From NCBI RefSeq assembly GCF_010993775.1, contig NZ_WOTO01000022.1:1-64000 (forward strand): a stretch of 64,000 bases of DNA. Reading direction: 5' to 3'. The DNA comes from Fodinicola feengrottensis. Its GTDB lineage: Bacteria; Actinomycetota; Actinomycetes; Mycobacteriales; HKI-0501. The position numbers and the translations under genes are program-made. Shown here piece by piece: positions 11,517 to 22,101 of the stretch. The first letter of the stretch is position 1. Each line of letters starts with the position of its first letter. Under the pieces are notes generated by a model. That model was given only the letters and a program-made list of their open reading frames with translations. It was not told the origin of the DNA and did not search any database.

Positions 11517-11721
11517 GAATCCGACGCTAGCGGCCGGCCGTCGAGGCCATAAAATACTTTTTCGCGCAACGGGATGGATGTCTCAATTGCCTACTGAGCC
11601 GGTAGAAGCAACGAAGGGCCGGTTTCAGCGTGTGCCAGCAACGCTGCACCGACACTTCCGACGCTTCCGACGTGCAGATCGACGACAATCTCGTCGGCGT
11701 CCCAAAAGCCGCGCTCGGCGG

Positions 11722-12516
11722 CTACGGCAGGATGGAGTCGACGTAGCCGCCATCTACCCGTACGGCTCCACCGGTCGTCGCGGAAGCTTGGTGCGAGCTG
11801 AGATAGACGACCAGATTCGCGATCTCCGCGGGCTCGATCAGTCGTTGCAACAGCGATTGCGGCCGGTGTTTGCGCATGAATTCACGCTGTGCCTCATCCC
11901 ATGGCAGCGATCGATCGACCAGCTCGTAGACGAAATCCTCGACGCCGCCAGTGTGGGTCGGACCGGCGATCACCGAATTCACTGTCACGCCACTGCCGGC
12001 GGCTTCCTTGGCGAAACCGCGGGTGACCGCGAGCAGCGCGGTTTTTGTTGTCCCGTAATGAATCATCTCGATCGGGATGACAACCGCCGAGTCGCTGGCG
12101 ACATTCAGGATCCGGCCCCAGCCGCGCGAAACCATGTCCGGCAGGTACGTACGGATCAATCGTACCGAAGCCAACACGTTCACCTCGAAATAGCGACGCC
12201 ACTCGTCATCGCTGATTTCAAGGGCCGGAACGGCACCGAAAATTCCAAGGTTGTTAACCAGAATATCAACTACAGGCACCGTGGCCGCGACCGCCGCGGC
12301 GCCCTCCGCGGTGGCTACGTCACCGGGCGCGGCGATCACCTCGGCGCCATCGACCTCGTCGCGTAAAGCCTGCGCGGACGATTCGACGGTCTCCGGTTTG
12401 CGACCGTTGATCGCGACCTTCGCTCCGGCGCGCGCGAGGCCGGCGGCGATCGCCGCGCCGATGCCCTGCGTCGAGCCGGTGACCAGGGCAGTCTTGCCAG
12501 TAAGATCCAGGTGCAT
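11722..12516 (-). CDS. SDR family NAD(P)-dependent oxidoreductase
   Basis: Intact classical short-chain dehydrogenase of 264 residues. The cofactor motif is VTGSTQGIGAAIA (TGxxxGxG), followed by LVNNLGIFG (NNxG) and the active site with Ser in NVASDSAVV and YGTTK (YxxxK). The C-terminus is GGAVRVDGGYVDSILP. It oxidises or reduces an alcohol/ketone with NAD(P)(H). Start MHLDLTGKTALVTG, with AAAGGA about 9 bases upstream. Divergent from the thioesterase gene. The 205 bases between its stop and the amidase start hold no gene I can support. Confidence 0.9.
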   Translation of the reverse strand: MHLDLTGKTALVTGSTQGIGAAIAAGLARAGAKVAINGRKPETVESSAQALRDEVDGAEVIAAPGDVATAEGAAAVAATVPVVDILVNNLGIFGAVPALEISDDEWRRYFEVNVLASVRLIRTYLPDMVSRGWGRILNVASDSAVVIPIEMIHYGTTKTALLAVTRGFAKEAAGSGVTVNSVIAGPTHTGGVEDFVYELVDRSLPWDEAQREFMRKHRPQSLLQRLIEPAEIANLVVYLSSHQASATTGGAVRVDGGYVDSILP

Positions 12517-12626
12517 ATGCCGTTGCCATCCTTTCGACCGGTTTGCTCCCACAGTCTCACATGTCACATCGGTTTGATACGACAACTGACCTGGTTACGA
12601 TGGCGTGCGGTGGGAGGAGGAGCCAA

Positions 12627-13416
12627 ATGGTGGCGACCCGGCTGGACGGTTCGGTCACGATCGACCGGTCCTGGTGGTCCGCGGCCGGCGCTCACGGCGG
12701 GCTGCTGGCCAGCCTCGGCCTGCGGGCGATGGAGTCCGCGCGCCGCACGGCGGCCGCGTACGAGCAACCAGTCCGGTCACTGACTACCCATTATCTGGCC
12801 AGTGTCGACGAGCGCGCCCTGTCGATCGAGCCGGCTGTGCAGCGGGTCGGGCGTGGCAGCTCGATCGTCACTTTTCAGGCGACTCAAGGCAAAAACGACG
12901 GCGATGCTGGGGTCGGCCATGTTCGGGGCGGTACGCCGCGGGCCGAGCCACGCCGGCAGCCCGCCCCCGGACGTGCCAGGTCCCCAAGACAGTGAGCCGG
13001 TCATTTATCGGCCCGACCTCGCGCCATTCGCACAGCACGTCGAGGTCCGCGCCGCCACCCCCTCGCGACCATTCCTCGGCGGCGAGGTCGCTGAGCTGAC
13101 CGGTTGGGTGCGTTTTCTCGACGACCGACCGCTGGACGCGGCGGCGATCGCCATCCTGACTGACATTTTTTGCCGCCGGCGCTGTTCGCGGTCTGGACCG
13201 AGGCCAGCCCGGTGCCGTCCGCCGAGCTGACCGTCCACTTCGGATCAGCGCTGGACGCCGGCCCAGCCGACGGATGGGCGTTGGTACGCATCGAAACCCG
13301 GGACGCCGGCGACGGATGGGCGATCGACGACAGCACGGTCTGGTCCGCGGACGGCACTGTTCTGGCGCTGGCGCGCGACAAAGCCGGCTCATTATCTCCC
13401 GCAAGAACTGGGACTA
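12627..13416 (+). CDS. Acyl-CoA thioesterase, TesB-like double hotdog
   Basis: About 260 residues. The N-terminal hotdog half has SWWSAAGAHGGLLASLGLRAM and LTTHYLASVDERAL; the second half has WAIDDSTVWSADGTVLALARQ. This matches the TesB/PF13622 thioesterase-like family, which hydrolyses acyl-CoAs to free acid and CoA. Start MVATRLDGSVTIDR follows GGGAGGAGGAG. Three frameshifts (near 12895, 13167 and 13385); after the last, the expected ending SRLIISRKNWD is found. Divergent from the SDR gene, and consistent with the acyl-CoA theme of this region. Confidence 0.75.
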
Positions 13417-13637
13417 GCAGCGCGTCGCTTCTGAATTTGGCGATATTTGCTGGTGGGAATCTTCTCAAGTTTCACAGCAGTCAGTCACAGGAGCAACCGC
13501 GCCGCCATCCCAACACTCTCGCCCGCAAAGACTTGAACGCGCGCGCTCTATGTTTCGTTGGGGTTATTGTGAAAGTATCCATTTCCTGATTGCCCGTACG
13601 CCATCAAACTGTCGGTAGCAGCGGTAGAATTAGTGTC

Positions 13638-14879
13638 ATGGCCGCCGGCGATGACCTCACTGCTCCAGAGCTCTGGAGGTGTGACCCGGACGAGTTGGGT
13701 GAGTTGCTGCAGGAGAAAGAAAAAGCGGTCCGGCTGCTGCAGGTCGAGGTGTTGGACATTGTCGCGGCGATCCACCGGGGAAACGTCGGCAAGACGCTCG
13801 GGCACCGCAACACCCTGGGCATGCTGCAAGACCTCCTTCGACTGTCCCCCACAGAGGCATCCCGACGCTACAAACGAGCCCTGAACCTGTGCCCCAGCCA
13901 AGCCCTCACCGGCGAAACACTCGCACCCACACTCAGTTTCGCCAGTGAGGCGATGCGCCGCGGGGAGCTCGCCGACTCCCAAATCGACACCATTGTTGGG
14001 GTCGTGACCAGGCTCCCGGCCAGGGTAAACATCAAAGACCGTGAGGAAGCTGAAGCGTCCCTGGTGGAGCACGCGAAACGGTACGCCGCACCCGGCCTAG
14101 CCAAAGTCGGCAGGCGCATCCACGACCACCTGGACCCCGACGGACCCGCGCCCTCCGAACACGAAAACGAGACACCACGCCGCGAACTATCCCTCCACAC
14201 CGGCACAGACGGACGCCTCAACTTCACCGGCTCCTTCGACAGTGAAACCGGCACCCTGTTCAGCGAGATCCTCAGCCCACTGGCCAAACCACGGCCCGCT
14301 GAGAACGGTACCCCTGATCAGCGGTCAGTGTCTGAGCGCAACGGGGACGCGCTCGCGGAAGCGTTGAATCTGATCGCGGACTCCGGGAAACTCCCCACCC
14401 AGGGCGCCGAGCGGCCACATCTCACCATCACCATCAACTGGGACATGCTCCGAGACCGCCTCGGAGTCGCCTACCCACACAGCGGCGCACCCATCTCCCC
14501 CGAAGGCGTCCGCCGGCTCGCGTGCGACGCGGACATCATCCCGATCATGCTGGGCAGCGACAGCGTACCGCTGGACGTCGGACGCAACGAACGACTCATC
14601 ACACCAGCCCTACGCAAAGCCTTGATAGCACGAGACAAAGGCTGCGCCAGATGCGGCCGACCACCCCGCTGGACACGGGGGCACCACGTGCAGCACTGGG
14701 CCGATGGTGGGCATACTTGCCTTGACAATTGCGTGCTCCTGTGCGACCGGTGCCATCGTTTGGTGCACCACGGCGGCTGGGACGTACGCATTGTTGACGG
14801 AATTGTTGAATTCCTACCGCCCGCGTACGTTGACCGCGAACGAAGACCCATCCGCGGCATTAACCAGCTCGCCGCATAA
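13638..14879 (+). CDS. DUF222 / HNH endonuclease (13E12 repeat family)
   Basis: Intact, about 413 residues. The N-terminal DUF222 domain includes RLSPTEASRRYKRA and TIVGVVTRLPARV. The C-terminal HNH nuclease block reads CARCGRPPRWTRGHHVQHWADGG, then LDNCVLLCDRCHRLVHHGGWDV, giving the HNH histidines and zinc cysteines. These proteins occur in many paralogous copies in actinobacteria and behave like selfish or repeat-associated nucleases; their target is unknown. The start at MAAGDDL is preferred; an in-frame ATG at 13590 is possible. A strong hairpin follows the stop and an IS element lies just beyond. Confidence 0.88.
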   Translation: MAAGDDLTAPELWRCDPDELGELLQEKEKAVRLLQVEVLDIVAAIHRGNVGKTLGHRNTLGMLQDLLRLSPTEASRRYKRALNLCPSQALTGETLAPTLSFASEAMRRGELADSQIDTIVGVVTRLPARVNIKDREEAEASLVEHAKRYAAPGLAKVGRRIHDHLDPDGPAPSEHENETPRRELSLHTGTDGRLNFTGSFDSETGTLFSEILSPLAKPRPAENGTPDQRSVSERNGDALAEALNLIADSGKLPTQGAERPHLTITINWDMLRDRLGVAYPHSGAPISPEGVRRLACDADIIPIMLGSDSVPLDVGRNERLITPALRKALIARDKGCARCGRPPRWTRGHHVQHWADGGHTCLDNCVLLCDRCHRLVHHGGWDVRIVDGIVEFLPPAYVDRERRPIRGINQLAA

Positions 14880-14889
14880 ACATCTACCT

Positions 14890-14919
14890 GGCCGCCGGGC
14901 ACCACCACGCCCGGCGGCC
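14890..14919. terminator. GC-rich hairpin after the HNH gene
   Basis: Perfect 11-bp inverted repeat GGCCGCCGGGC / GCCCGGCGGCC with an 8-base loop, starting 10 bases after the HNH stop codon. There is no U-tract, as is common for actinobacterial terminators. Confidence 0.7.
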
Positions 14920-14940
14920 CACAACCCTGCAGACGAGCCA

Positions 14941-14981
14941 TCGCCTTCACACCTTTGTTGTATGGGGCCGTTCCCTGGTGC
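14941..14981. repeat. Copy A of a roughly 40-bp interspersed repeat
   Basis: The stretch from TCGCCTTCA to GGTGC recurs at 28053-28093. The first 27 positions agree except for two, including the block TTGTTGTATGGGG. Copy A lies between the HNH terminator and the left end of the IS982-like element. It could be the end of an unrecognised mobile element or a protein-binding site. Confidence 0.5.
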
Positions 14982-15034
14982 GGCCAGACGGCTTCTGAGC
15001 GCCGGAGCCACCGTGCCAAATAGCAGACCGACCA

Positions 15035-16027
15035 CTAGATGATCTATTCCAAGGGGTGGCGCCGTGCGGACGTGAAGCGAGGGTGTCCATGATCGTTTTG
15101 TGACGAACAACCTGGACACCGTCGCGACCACACTCTATGTCAAGGTCGATGACCTGCTCAAAGAGTCCCCTGACCTGGCGCCTTGGCGTCCTGTGGTTGG
15201 TATTGCTCCCAAGCTCAGCGATGCCGAACTGGTCACTCTGGCAGTTATCCAAGCTTTGCGTGGGTTCACCTCCGAATCCCGATGGTTGCGTTTTGCCCGA
15301 GCCCACATGAGGCATCTGTTCCGGTACCTGCCTCAGCAGTCTGGCTACAACAAGCGGCTCCGCGCGGCAGCCGAGCTGATCAGGTCGGCGATCCGCGTGT
15401 TGTCCATGGACACCACGCTGTGGACTGATGACGCGTGGGTCGTGGACTCCACCCCGGTGGAATGCGGACGCTCGAAGGAACGGTGAAGCGCTCGGACCTG
15501 GCTGGATGGGCCGAGTACGGCTACTGCGCCTCACATTCGCGCTACTTTTGGGGACTGTGCTTGCATCTGGCGTGCACCCTGGGCGGTTTACCGGTCGGAT
15601 TCGCGTTGACCGGCGCGAAGGCCGACGAACGCCAACCCCTGCTGGAGATCTTCCATCTCGACCCACCTTGACCGCCGATCGCCCCAACCAGACCCTGATC
15701 GGGGACAAGAACTACTTCGGCACCGAATTTCGACATCCTGCTCAGCCAAGCAGGGCTGCGCCTGCTATGTCCCGCGCGCAAAGGCGAACCCGAACGAGCC
15801 GGTTCAGCCCCCTACGCCAAACTGTCGAATCGATCAACCAGACCCTCAAAGGCCAGCTTGACCTGGAACGACACCGCGGCCACACCCCCAACGGGGTGAT
15901 CGTGCGAGTCCTACAACGCATCCTGGCCCTCACCACCGCAATCTGGCACAACGACAAGGCCGCACAACCCATCAAACGATATCTCTGATCGCATACGACC
16001 ACTGAACCCTCGGAATAGGTCATCTAG
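15035..16027 (+). mobile_element. Complete IS982-like insertion sequence with terminal inverted repeats
   Basis: The left end reads CTAGATGATCTATTCCAAGG (15035 on) and the right end, read inward on the minus strand from 16027, CTAGATGACCTATTCCGAGG: 18 of 20 match. CTAG at both extremes may be a 4-bp target duplication or part of the repeat. The element is just under 1 kb and holds one transposase gene, as expected for IS982 relatives. Its right end supplies the stop codon of panE on the minus strand, so it sits at the very 3' end of that gene. Confidence 0.8.
15100..15988 (+). CDS. IS982 family transposase (frameshifted)
   Basis: The N-terminal part reads LSDAELVTLAVIQALRGFTSE and ARAHMRHLFRYLPQQSGYNKR, typical of IS982 transposases. 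DDAWVVDSTPVECGR carries the first catalytic Asp. TLIGDKNYFGTEF provides the second Asp region, and VESINQTLKGQLDLERH the Glu-containing C-terminal block. At least four frameshifts split it (near 15480, 15670, 15735 and 15800), more than in host genes of this length. It may be truly inactive, though the window-wide indel rate makes this uncertain. Transposase for the element bounded by 15035 and 16027. Confidence 0.85.
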
Positions 16028-16936
16028 AGATGCCGGCCTTGATAGACGCGCAGAGTCAACGTGGTCATTTCCAGCACTGGCACTGAAACTCCGAGCCCGC
16101 GCGCACGTTCGACAAGGTCTCCGAAAATAGCCTCGACCTCAATCGAATTGCCGTCAACCAGGTCGCGATAAAGCGATGACGTGAAGGACGAGCCGGCCTG
16201 GGTCAGCATCGTACGGGCAAAGGCGGGATCGGCCGGATAGCCGGCGACGGCCGTTATCGCGAAACATTCAGCGATGACGGCTTCGACGAAATCGATCCCG
16301 CCAGGTGCTGCCACCACGTCGCCCACAGTTCCCCGCGGCAGGCCGGTCACCGCGCCCGCAGCTGCGATGAATGCCCATTTCGCCCACATGTCGGCATTAA
16401 TGGTTTTCGACAACCCGGTCGGAAAGCCAGCGCCGCTCAGTTCCTTGTGTACGTCCGCCAATCGCGCCGGTGCCGGCTCGCGCGTGCGCCGTATTCCAGG
16501 CTCTGCAGGTCTGCCAGCCGGACAATGTCACCATCCGGGCTGATGCTGGTCGCGACTTTCGCGACACCGCCCAGAACCGCATCCTCGCCAAACGCCGCGA
16601 CGAGCGCATCGATATGCCTCATGCCGTTCAGAAACGGGATGATCAGCGTGTCCGGCCCAACCGCCGGGTACATGTCCGCTATCGCCGCGTCAAGCGCGGT
16701 CGCTTTCACCGAAACCAGCACCAGGTCGTACGGGCCGTCGATCTCGCCCGCCAGCACCAGCCGCGGCGTCACCACCGTGTCCTCGCCGAGGCCGGTGATC
16801 CGCAGGCCGCGGCCATGCAGAGTACGCGCGCGAGCCGCCCGTACCAGGAACGTCACGTCCCGTCCCGTCCCGCCGCGGCGAGCCGACCGCCGAAGAACCC
16901 ACCGGTCGCACCGGCGCCTACCACCAGAATCCGCAT
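16024..16936 (-). CDS. panE: 2-dehydropantoate 2-reductase (ketopantoate reductase)
   Basis: About 304 residues. The N-terminal NADP-binding Rossmann region (VVGAGATGGFFGGRL across frames) is followed by LVLVSVKATALDAAI, FLNGMRHID and AVLGGVAKVATSI. The C-terminal domain has LSKTINADMWAKWAFIAAAGAVTGL with the catalytic Lys, and SSFTSSLYRDLVDGNSIEVE. It reduces ketopantoate to pantoate for CoA synthesis, or acts on a related 2-keto acid. Frameshifts near 16870 and 16455. The stop codon lies in the CTAG at the IS982 boundary, so the last few residues may have been altered by insertion, although the length is normal. Confidence 0.83.
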
Positions 16937-16954
16937 ACCTGTGACAAACCGCGA

Positions 16955-18632
16955 TCAGCGCCGGATTCTTCCCGACCCGGCCGCGACCCGCAGGGCCTTG
17001 CTCTGTCGCACCATCAGGTCGATGTCGTCGGAGAAGTTGTCGAAGCTGGGCACCAGCGATGCCGCGAGGCTGTGCGCGGTCGCCGGATCGCGCTCTCCGA
17101 GGATCCGCAGAAGCTCGTAATCCTGCAGACCGTCGCGTGTGGACAGCCCGCGGACACTGCTGCGCACGGTGTTGTGCGCTGGGTCCGGATAGACGATATA
17201 GCCGTCGCCGGGGCGCGCCTCATTTCCACCGGTGCCGGTGTATCCCGTCTCCGCCCAAGCGTTGTAGCCCCAGTGAAAGAAGCCGGTCAGGCCGGCCGCG
17301 TAATTTCCCCACGAAATCTCCTTCGCCGCGTAATGCGGCATGGTCGACATTCGATCCAGCCAGCCAGCGCCCGGATCCGCACAGTAACCGCAGGTATAAC
17401 TCCAAACCTGCTCGCCGAGCGCCTGCCGGTCGGCATAGAAGCCGGGGTCTGAGGTGTAGTTCTGCACGCTGGGGATCCAGATGTCGACGCTTCCCGCGTA
17501 CGAACCCTCGTCCGCGTTGATCGCGTCCTGAGTAGTGGCGATGCTGCCAAAATACGATCGATAGAGGTTCACAGTGGATGCGAACGCGGCCGGGTTGGCC
17601 GGTTCGTCGCTGATCGACTGATACCACATCGCGGTCCAGCCTTTCGTGTCCAAATGACTTTTGAGCGCTGGGATGTACTGGTTCAGCCAGCGGTTCGCGG
17701 CGGTCGAGCCGACCGGCGCGAGCACGATGTGGCGGTTGGCGTCAATGATCCAGACGCTCGAGGAATTTCCGCCCGGCCCGGCATTGAGCAGCGATCCTCC
17801 GCGCAGCGACCGGATCGATCCATCGGCGAGAAACGTCTGCACGAATCTGTCGAAAACCCTCCAGTCAAAGGAATACTTCGAGCCCACCAGCCGGGTCTGT
17901 CCACCCAGGAGCGTGTCGATCGGTACGTGCACCTGGTTCTGTCGCTCCGACTTCATTTCCCGGGCAATATTGCCGATCAACGTCCACCACTGATCCGAGT
18001 AGCGGGTGTAGCCGTACTGATTGTGGATGTCGTCACCAATCACCGAGGCGTCGGCATCGCTGTAGTCGTCGAAAAAACGCGCTCCAGGTGCCGGAGGTGT
18101 ACGTGCTGTCAATCGCATCCGGGACCGTCACGTCGTAGACCGTCAGCGCGATCGGGAAAGTGGTGTTCCCGCTGATTGTGTTCACCGTGACCGAGCCATT
18201 GTACGCACCGGCGGCCTGGTTCTTGGGAACATAGACCGTCACGAAGATACCCTGTGTGGTGTTCCCCGGCACCGTGACCCAAGGGTCGTTGCTCAGCGGA
18301 TCAGGCACCGCCGTACCAGAACCGGTGGGATCGTAATACTGCTGGAGCCGGTAAGTGAGGTCGCCGCTCCCGATCGTCCCGGCGCCCGTAAGATCGGTGA
18401 AGGTCACCGACTGGATCGTGAACTTCGACGTTCCGCGCAGCAGAATCTGATACGACTGGAATTCGTTGCGAGCCGCATCCCAGCTAACCATGGTTGACGC
18501 CGCCCGGGGCTTTGCGCTCTGTTGCAGGACAGTCTCGTAGGGCGTAGCGGTCCACGACACCATCGCGGTCTGTGGTTGCACGCCCGAGAGGGACACCGCC
18601 GCGAGCGCAGTGGCGATCAACAGTCTCGTCAT
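16955..18632 (-). CDS. Secreted GH123-like glycosidase (DUF4091 catalytic domain)
   Basis: About 560 residues with an N-terminal signal peptide (MTRLLIATALAAVSLSG). A beta-sandwich N-terminal domain (SYQILLRGTSKFTIQSV) is followed by a TIM-barrel region. It has WTAMWYQSISDEPANPAAF with the Asp-Glu pair typical of GH123 catalytic domains, and GFFHWGYNAWAETGY and DGYIVYPDP near the end. GH123 enzymes are retaining N-acetylgalactosaminidases using substrate-assisted catalysis; DUF4091 proteins outside characterised GH123 may differ. One frameshift near 18085. Downstream of GH4 and DeoR on the minus strand, so probably part of the same glycan regulon. Confidence 0.75.
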
Positions 18633-18710
18633 GATTTCTCCCCACTGGCGGTTCAGTCGGGGTGGATCATGCCGGTAAGCGCGACTGCGGACAAGAGCAG
18701 TTGTCAGTTT

Positions 18711-20063
18711 TCAGCGAGAGCGCAACACAGCCGCCACCTCGGGGATCCGGTTCCGGTAGCCGGAAAGCAGAACTTTGGCCGTGGAGACCGAATCCACCAG
18801 TGGATGAACCGCGAACGCCGTCAACGCCACCGATGCCGAACCACTGCGGGCCGCTTCGATCGTCAACTGCTCGGCCGCCTTCACCTGTTGCACCAAGCCC
18901 AACTGATCTCCGGCCAATGGGCTGGTCGCGAGCGGGTGCGGACCGTTCGCGTCGACGGTGCACGGCACCTCGACGACCGCCCTCGGGCGCCAGTCCGGGC
19001 ACCGCGGATCCGTTGCGTACGTTCAGAATCATCGCGGTCCGCTCGCCGCGGGAAATGGCCGCCATCAAGGCCAGCGCGACGCCTTCGTAGCCGCCGCCAG
19101 CGATGTCTTCCTTGTCCCTGCCCGGATCGGTCTCAGCCCGACTCTCCGCCATGTAGGTGGCGTCTCTTTCTTCCCTTACGCGGCGCCATTCGGCCAGCGC
19201 CTTGGACGGTTCTTTCGCCACCGCGTTGTAAAAGTCTCGCTGCTGGCGGAGCAGGAATTCACCGCGAGTAGCCGGCGAGCCCTTGATCGAGGCGACCGCG
19301 TCCCGGGTGAAGTAGTAATAGTAGAGATATTCGTTGGGAATGCAGCCAAGCGCGGCGATCCAGTCAGCGCCGAACAGCCGGCCCTCCTCGATGGTGGCCA
19401 GCGCGTCCGCATCAGCCACCAGAGACGGCAGCACATCGGCGCCATCGAAGGAAAGCCGGCGCAGCCAGCCGAGGTGATTCAAGCCGACATAGTCCGCCGT
19501 GGTCAGGTCAGGATGGAGATCAAGCGCTCGGGCGGCCCGCCGGCTCAACCCGATCGGCGAGTCGCAGATGCCCACCACCCGATCGCCCAGGACCTGTTGC
19601 ATCGCCTCGGTGATCATGCCGGCCGGGTTGGTGAAGTTGATGACCCATGCCCGCGGACAAAGGGCGGCGACCCGCTCGGCCACCTGCAGGGCGACCGGCA
19701 CGGTCCGCAGCCCGTACGCGAGCCCGCCCGGCCCGGTGGTTTCCTGGCCAAGCAAGCCAAGATCCAGCGCCACCCGCTCGTCCGCGGTGCGCCCTTGGAG
19801 GCCGCCGACCCTGATGGCGGAAAACACGAAGGTCGCGTCCCGCAAACGCTTCGTCCACATCCGTGGTCGTTCGTACGACCGGCGGCTTTTCGTATTCTCG
19901 ACCCATTTGGTCGAGCACCTGGCCGATCGATCGCGGTCAGCCGATCGACGCTGACATCGTACAAAGCGACTTCGGTGACTCGCCGCTCATGGGTGTCTCG
20001 CAGCAAAGCGCCGTAAACCAGCGGCACCCGGAACCCGCCGCCGCCCAGAATGCAGAGTTTCAT
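18711..20063 (-). CDS. Glycoside hydrolase family 4 (NAD-dependent 6-phospho-glucosidase type)
   Basis: About 450 residues. It starts KLCILGGGGFRVPLVYGALL, a GH4 NAD-binding Rossmann motif. FVFSAIRVGGLQGRTADERVAL, WVINFTNPAGMITEA, GICDSPIGLSRRAA and VGLNHLGWLRRL are characteristic of the 6-phospho-beta-glucosidase branch of GH4. The Cys in ICDSP and His in NHLGW are metal ligands in the family. GH4 enzymes use NAD+ and Mn2+ in a redox-elimination mechanism in the cytoplasm. At least three frameshifts (near 19010, 19850 and 19920). The ATG overlaps the DeoR stop (ATGA), so regulator and enzyme are co-translated. Confidence 0.85.
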
Positions 20064-20820
20064 CCGGTCACAACCTCCACGCCGGCCGCGGCACACGTCC
20101 GTAACGTGGAATCGTCGGCACCCTCATTGGTCACGATCATGTCGATGTCAGCGGCTCCACAAACCCGCAAGGCGCCGGTGCCGGGAAAATTTGTGTCGGT
20201 CCGCCAGCAGCACGTTTTTTCTTCGCCGCGGCCACGATAGCCCGCTTCACCGGCACCTCGACCAACGTGGTGTCCAGGATCTGACCGTCCGGCCGGACCC
20301 CGCTGGTGCTCAGGAACGCGATATCGGCACTCACCTGCCGCAGCGCGTCCTCGGCCAGCACCCCCACCAGCGAATGGTACGGCCGGCGGACGAGACCGCC
20401 GAGCAGGATCAGCTCGATGTTCTCCGCCTCCCGCAACACATCGAAGGCGGCGAGGTTGCCGGTGATCACGGTGATCCGGCGACACATGAGCAGCTGCGCC
20501 AAATACATCGCAGTGGTGCCCACGTCGAGCAACACCACGTCACCGTCGGCGACCAGTTCGACGGCTCGCCGGGCGACCGCCTGTTTGTCCGCGGTGTCCC
20601 TGGCGGCGACCGCCGCGAACGGCATTCGCTCGTCGACGTCGTCGGCCACGTGCGCACCGCCGTGCACCCGGATGAGCGTGCCTTCCCGGTCCAACTGGGC
20701 GAGGTCGCGCCGGACGGTGGACGAACTGACCTTGAGCGACCGGGCCAGCTCCCGCACTTCCGTGGTGCCTTCCGCACGCAGCCGGCGGACGATCTCCGCA
20801 TGGCGTTCGTGCTGCAGCAT
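20060..20820 (-). CDS. DeoR/GlpR family transcriptional regulator
   Basis: The N-terminal winged helix-turn-helix has ERHAEIVRRLRAEGTTEVREL, then SSSTVRRDLAQLDREGTLIRVHGGA, the DeoR signature. The C-terminal DeoRC sugar-phosphate sensor has DVVLLDVGTTAMYLAQLL, ITGNLAAFDVL and ILLGGLVRRPYHSLVG. Frameshift at a T run near 20205. The ending IDMIVTNEGADDSTLR is in the next frame. Start MLQHERHAEIV chosen; ATG at 20832 is also in frame. Probably represses the divergent PfkB/ABC operon and its own GH4 operon, with a sugar phosphate as inducer (inference from family and layout). Confidence 0.86.
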
Positions 20821-20956
20821 GCCGGCGACCATACCAGTCACAAACGCGCACAACCAGCCGCAGTCGCGCATGTACGCTCAGCAACAGGTTGTCACATTGC
20901 ACGTATCCGGTTAGTGTTGCGCAAGTTCAAGAACATGAATGGAGAGTTGCCGGCCG

Positions 20957-22081
20957 ATGTCCGAAGGTGCGTACGATCCGCTGGGCGACAGCCGCCACCC
21001 GGACGACCCGGACATCGACGTTTTCCTGTCCGGAACGGTCTTTCTCGACATCGTCTTCACCGGTCTGCCCAAGATGCCCAGCGCCGGCACCGAAGTCTGG
21101 GCCGAGGGCATGGGGTCCTGCCCGGGCGGGATCGCGAACCTGGCGATCGCGGCGAGCCGGCTCGGCCTTCGGACCTCGCTCGCGGCAGCTTTCGGCGACG
21201 ACGACTACGCCGACTTCTGCTGGCGAACGCTGGACGAACAGGAAAGCGTGGACCTGTCGCGGTCCCGCCGGTTCGAGCACTGGCATTCGCCGGTCACCGT
21301 ATCGATGGCCTGTGCCGGCGACCGAAGCATGCTCACGCATGGCCACGAATCGCCGCTGCCAGCCAATCTGATGATTGGTCAGCCACCGCGTTCGCGTGCG
21401 GTCATCTGCGATCTGACCGCACCGGACACCCTGGGCAGCGCGGCGGAAAAAACTCGTGGGCGGAGTTGTCCCGCACCGACGGCGCCCTGGTTTTCGCCGA
21501 CGTGGGCTGGGATCCAACCGGTATGTGGTCCAGCCAGATGCTGGATCAGCTCGGTTACTGCCACGCTTTCCTTCCCAACGCTGGCGAAGCGATGGCCTAC
21601 ACCCGTACGGACAGCCCCCAGGAAGCGCTTTACACGCTGGCCGACCGGGTTCCGCTCGCGGTGGTCACCAACGGCGCCGAGGGCGCGATGGCGATCGATT
21701 CCACCACCGGCGAGGAAGCGCACGTGCCGGCGCCACGAGTGACCGCGCTGGATCCGACCGGCGCCGGCGATGTTTTTCGGCGCCAGCATGGTGTTGGGCA
21801 CGTTGTCGGGCTGGCCGCTGCAAAATCGGCTCGCGTTCGCGTCGGCCTGCGCGTCCCTGGCCGTCCAGCAGTTCGGCGGATCGCTGGCCGCGCCCGGCTG
21901 GGGCGACATCGCGGACTGGTGGCACAGCGTAAGAGACCACGGCAGCCGGGACGCCTATCACACGTCTTTGGTGCGCCGGTACGGATTCCTCGACGAGTTG
22001 GTGCCGACCGTGCCGGTCGGCGCGGTCCGGCGGGCCGCCGCGACCATCGCGCGCTACGCCGACGTTGCTCAGGTGCCGTAA
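20957..22081 (+). CDS. PfkB family sugar kinase
   Basis: Ribokinase-fold kinase of about 375 residues. It has GSCPGGIANLAIAASRLGLRT, the PfkB N-terminal signature, AFLPNAGEAMAYTRT, VVTNGAEGAMAI and the ATP/catalytic block TALDPTGAGDVFFGAS with the base Asp. It phosphorylates a sugar or sugar derivative using ATP. Frameshifts near 21448 (A run) and 21776 (T run, exactly in GDVFFGAS). Start MSEGAYDPL. First gene of the importer operon. A kinase next to GH4, which acts on 6-phosphosugars, fits a pathway where imported glycosides are phosphorylated inside the cell, but this is inference. Confidence 0.85.
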
Positions 22082-22101
22082 CCGCAGACGAAGGGAAACC
22101 C

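Noticed and set aside
11517..11721. Minus-strand protein-like stretch ending AHAETGPSLLLPAQ
   Set aside because: It looks coding in places, but has no start, family or conserved motif; too short to defend between the SDR and amidase genes.
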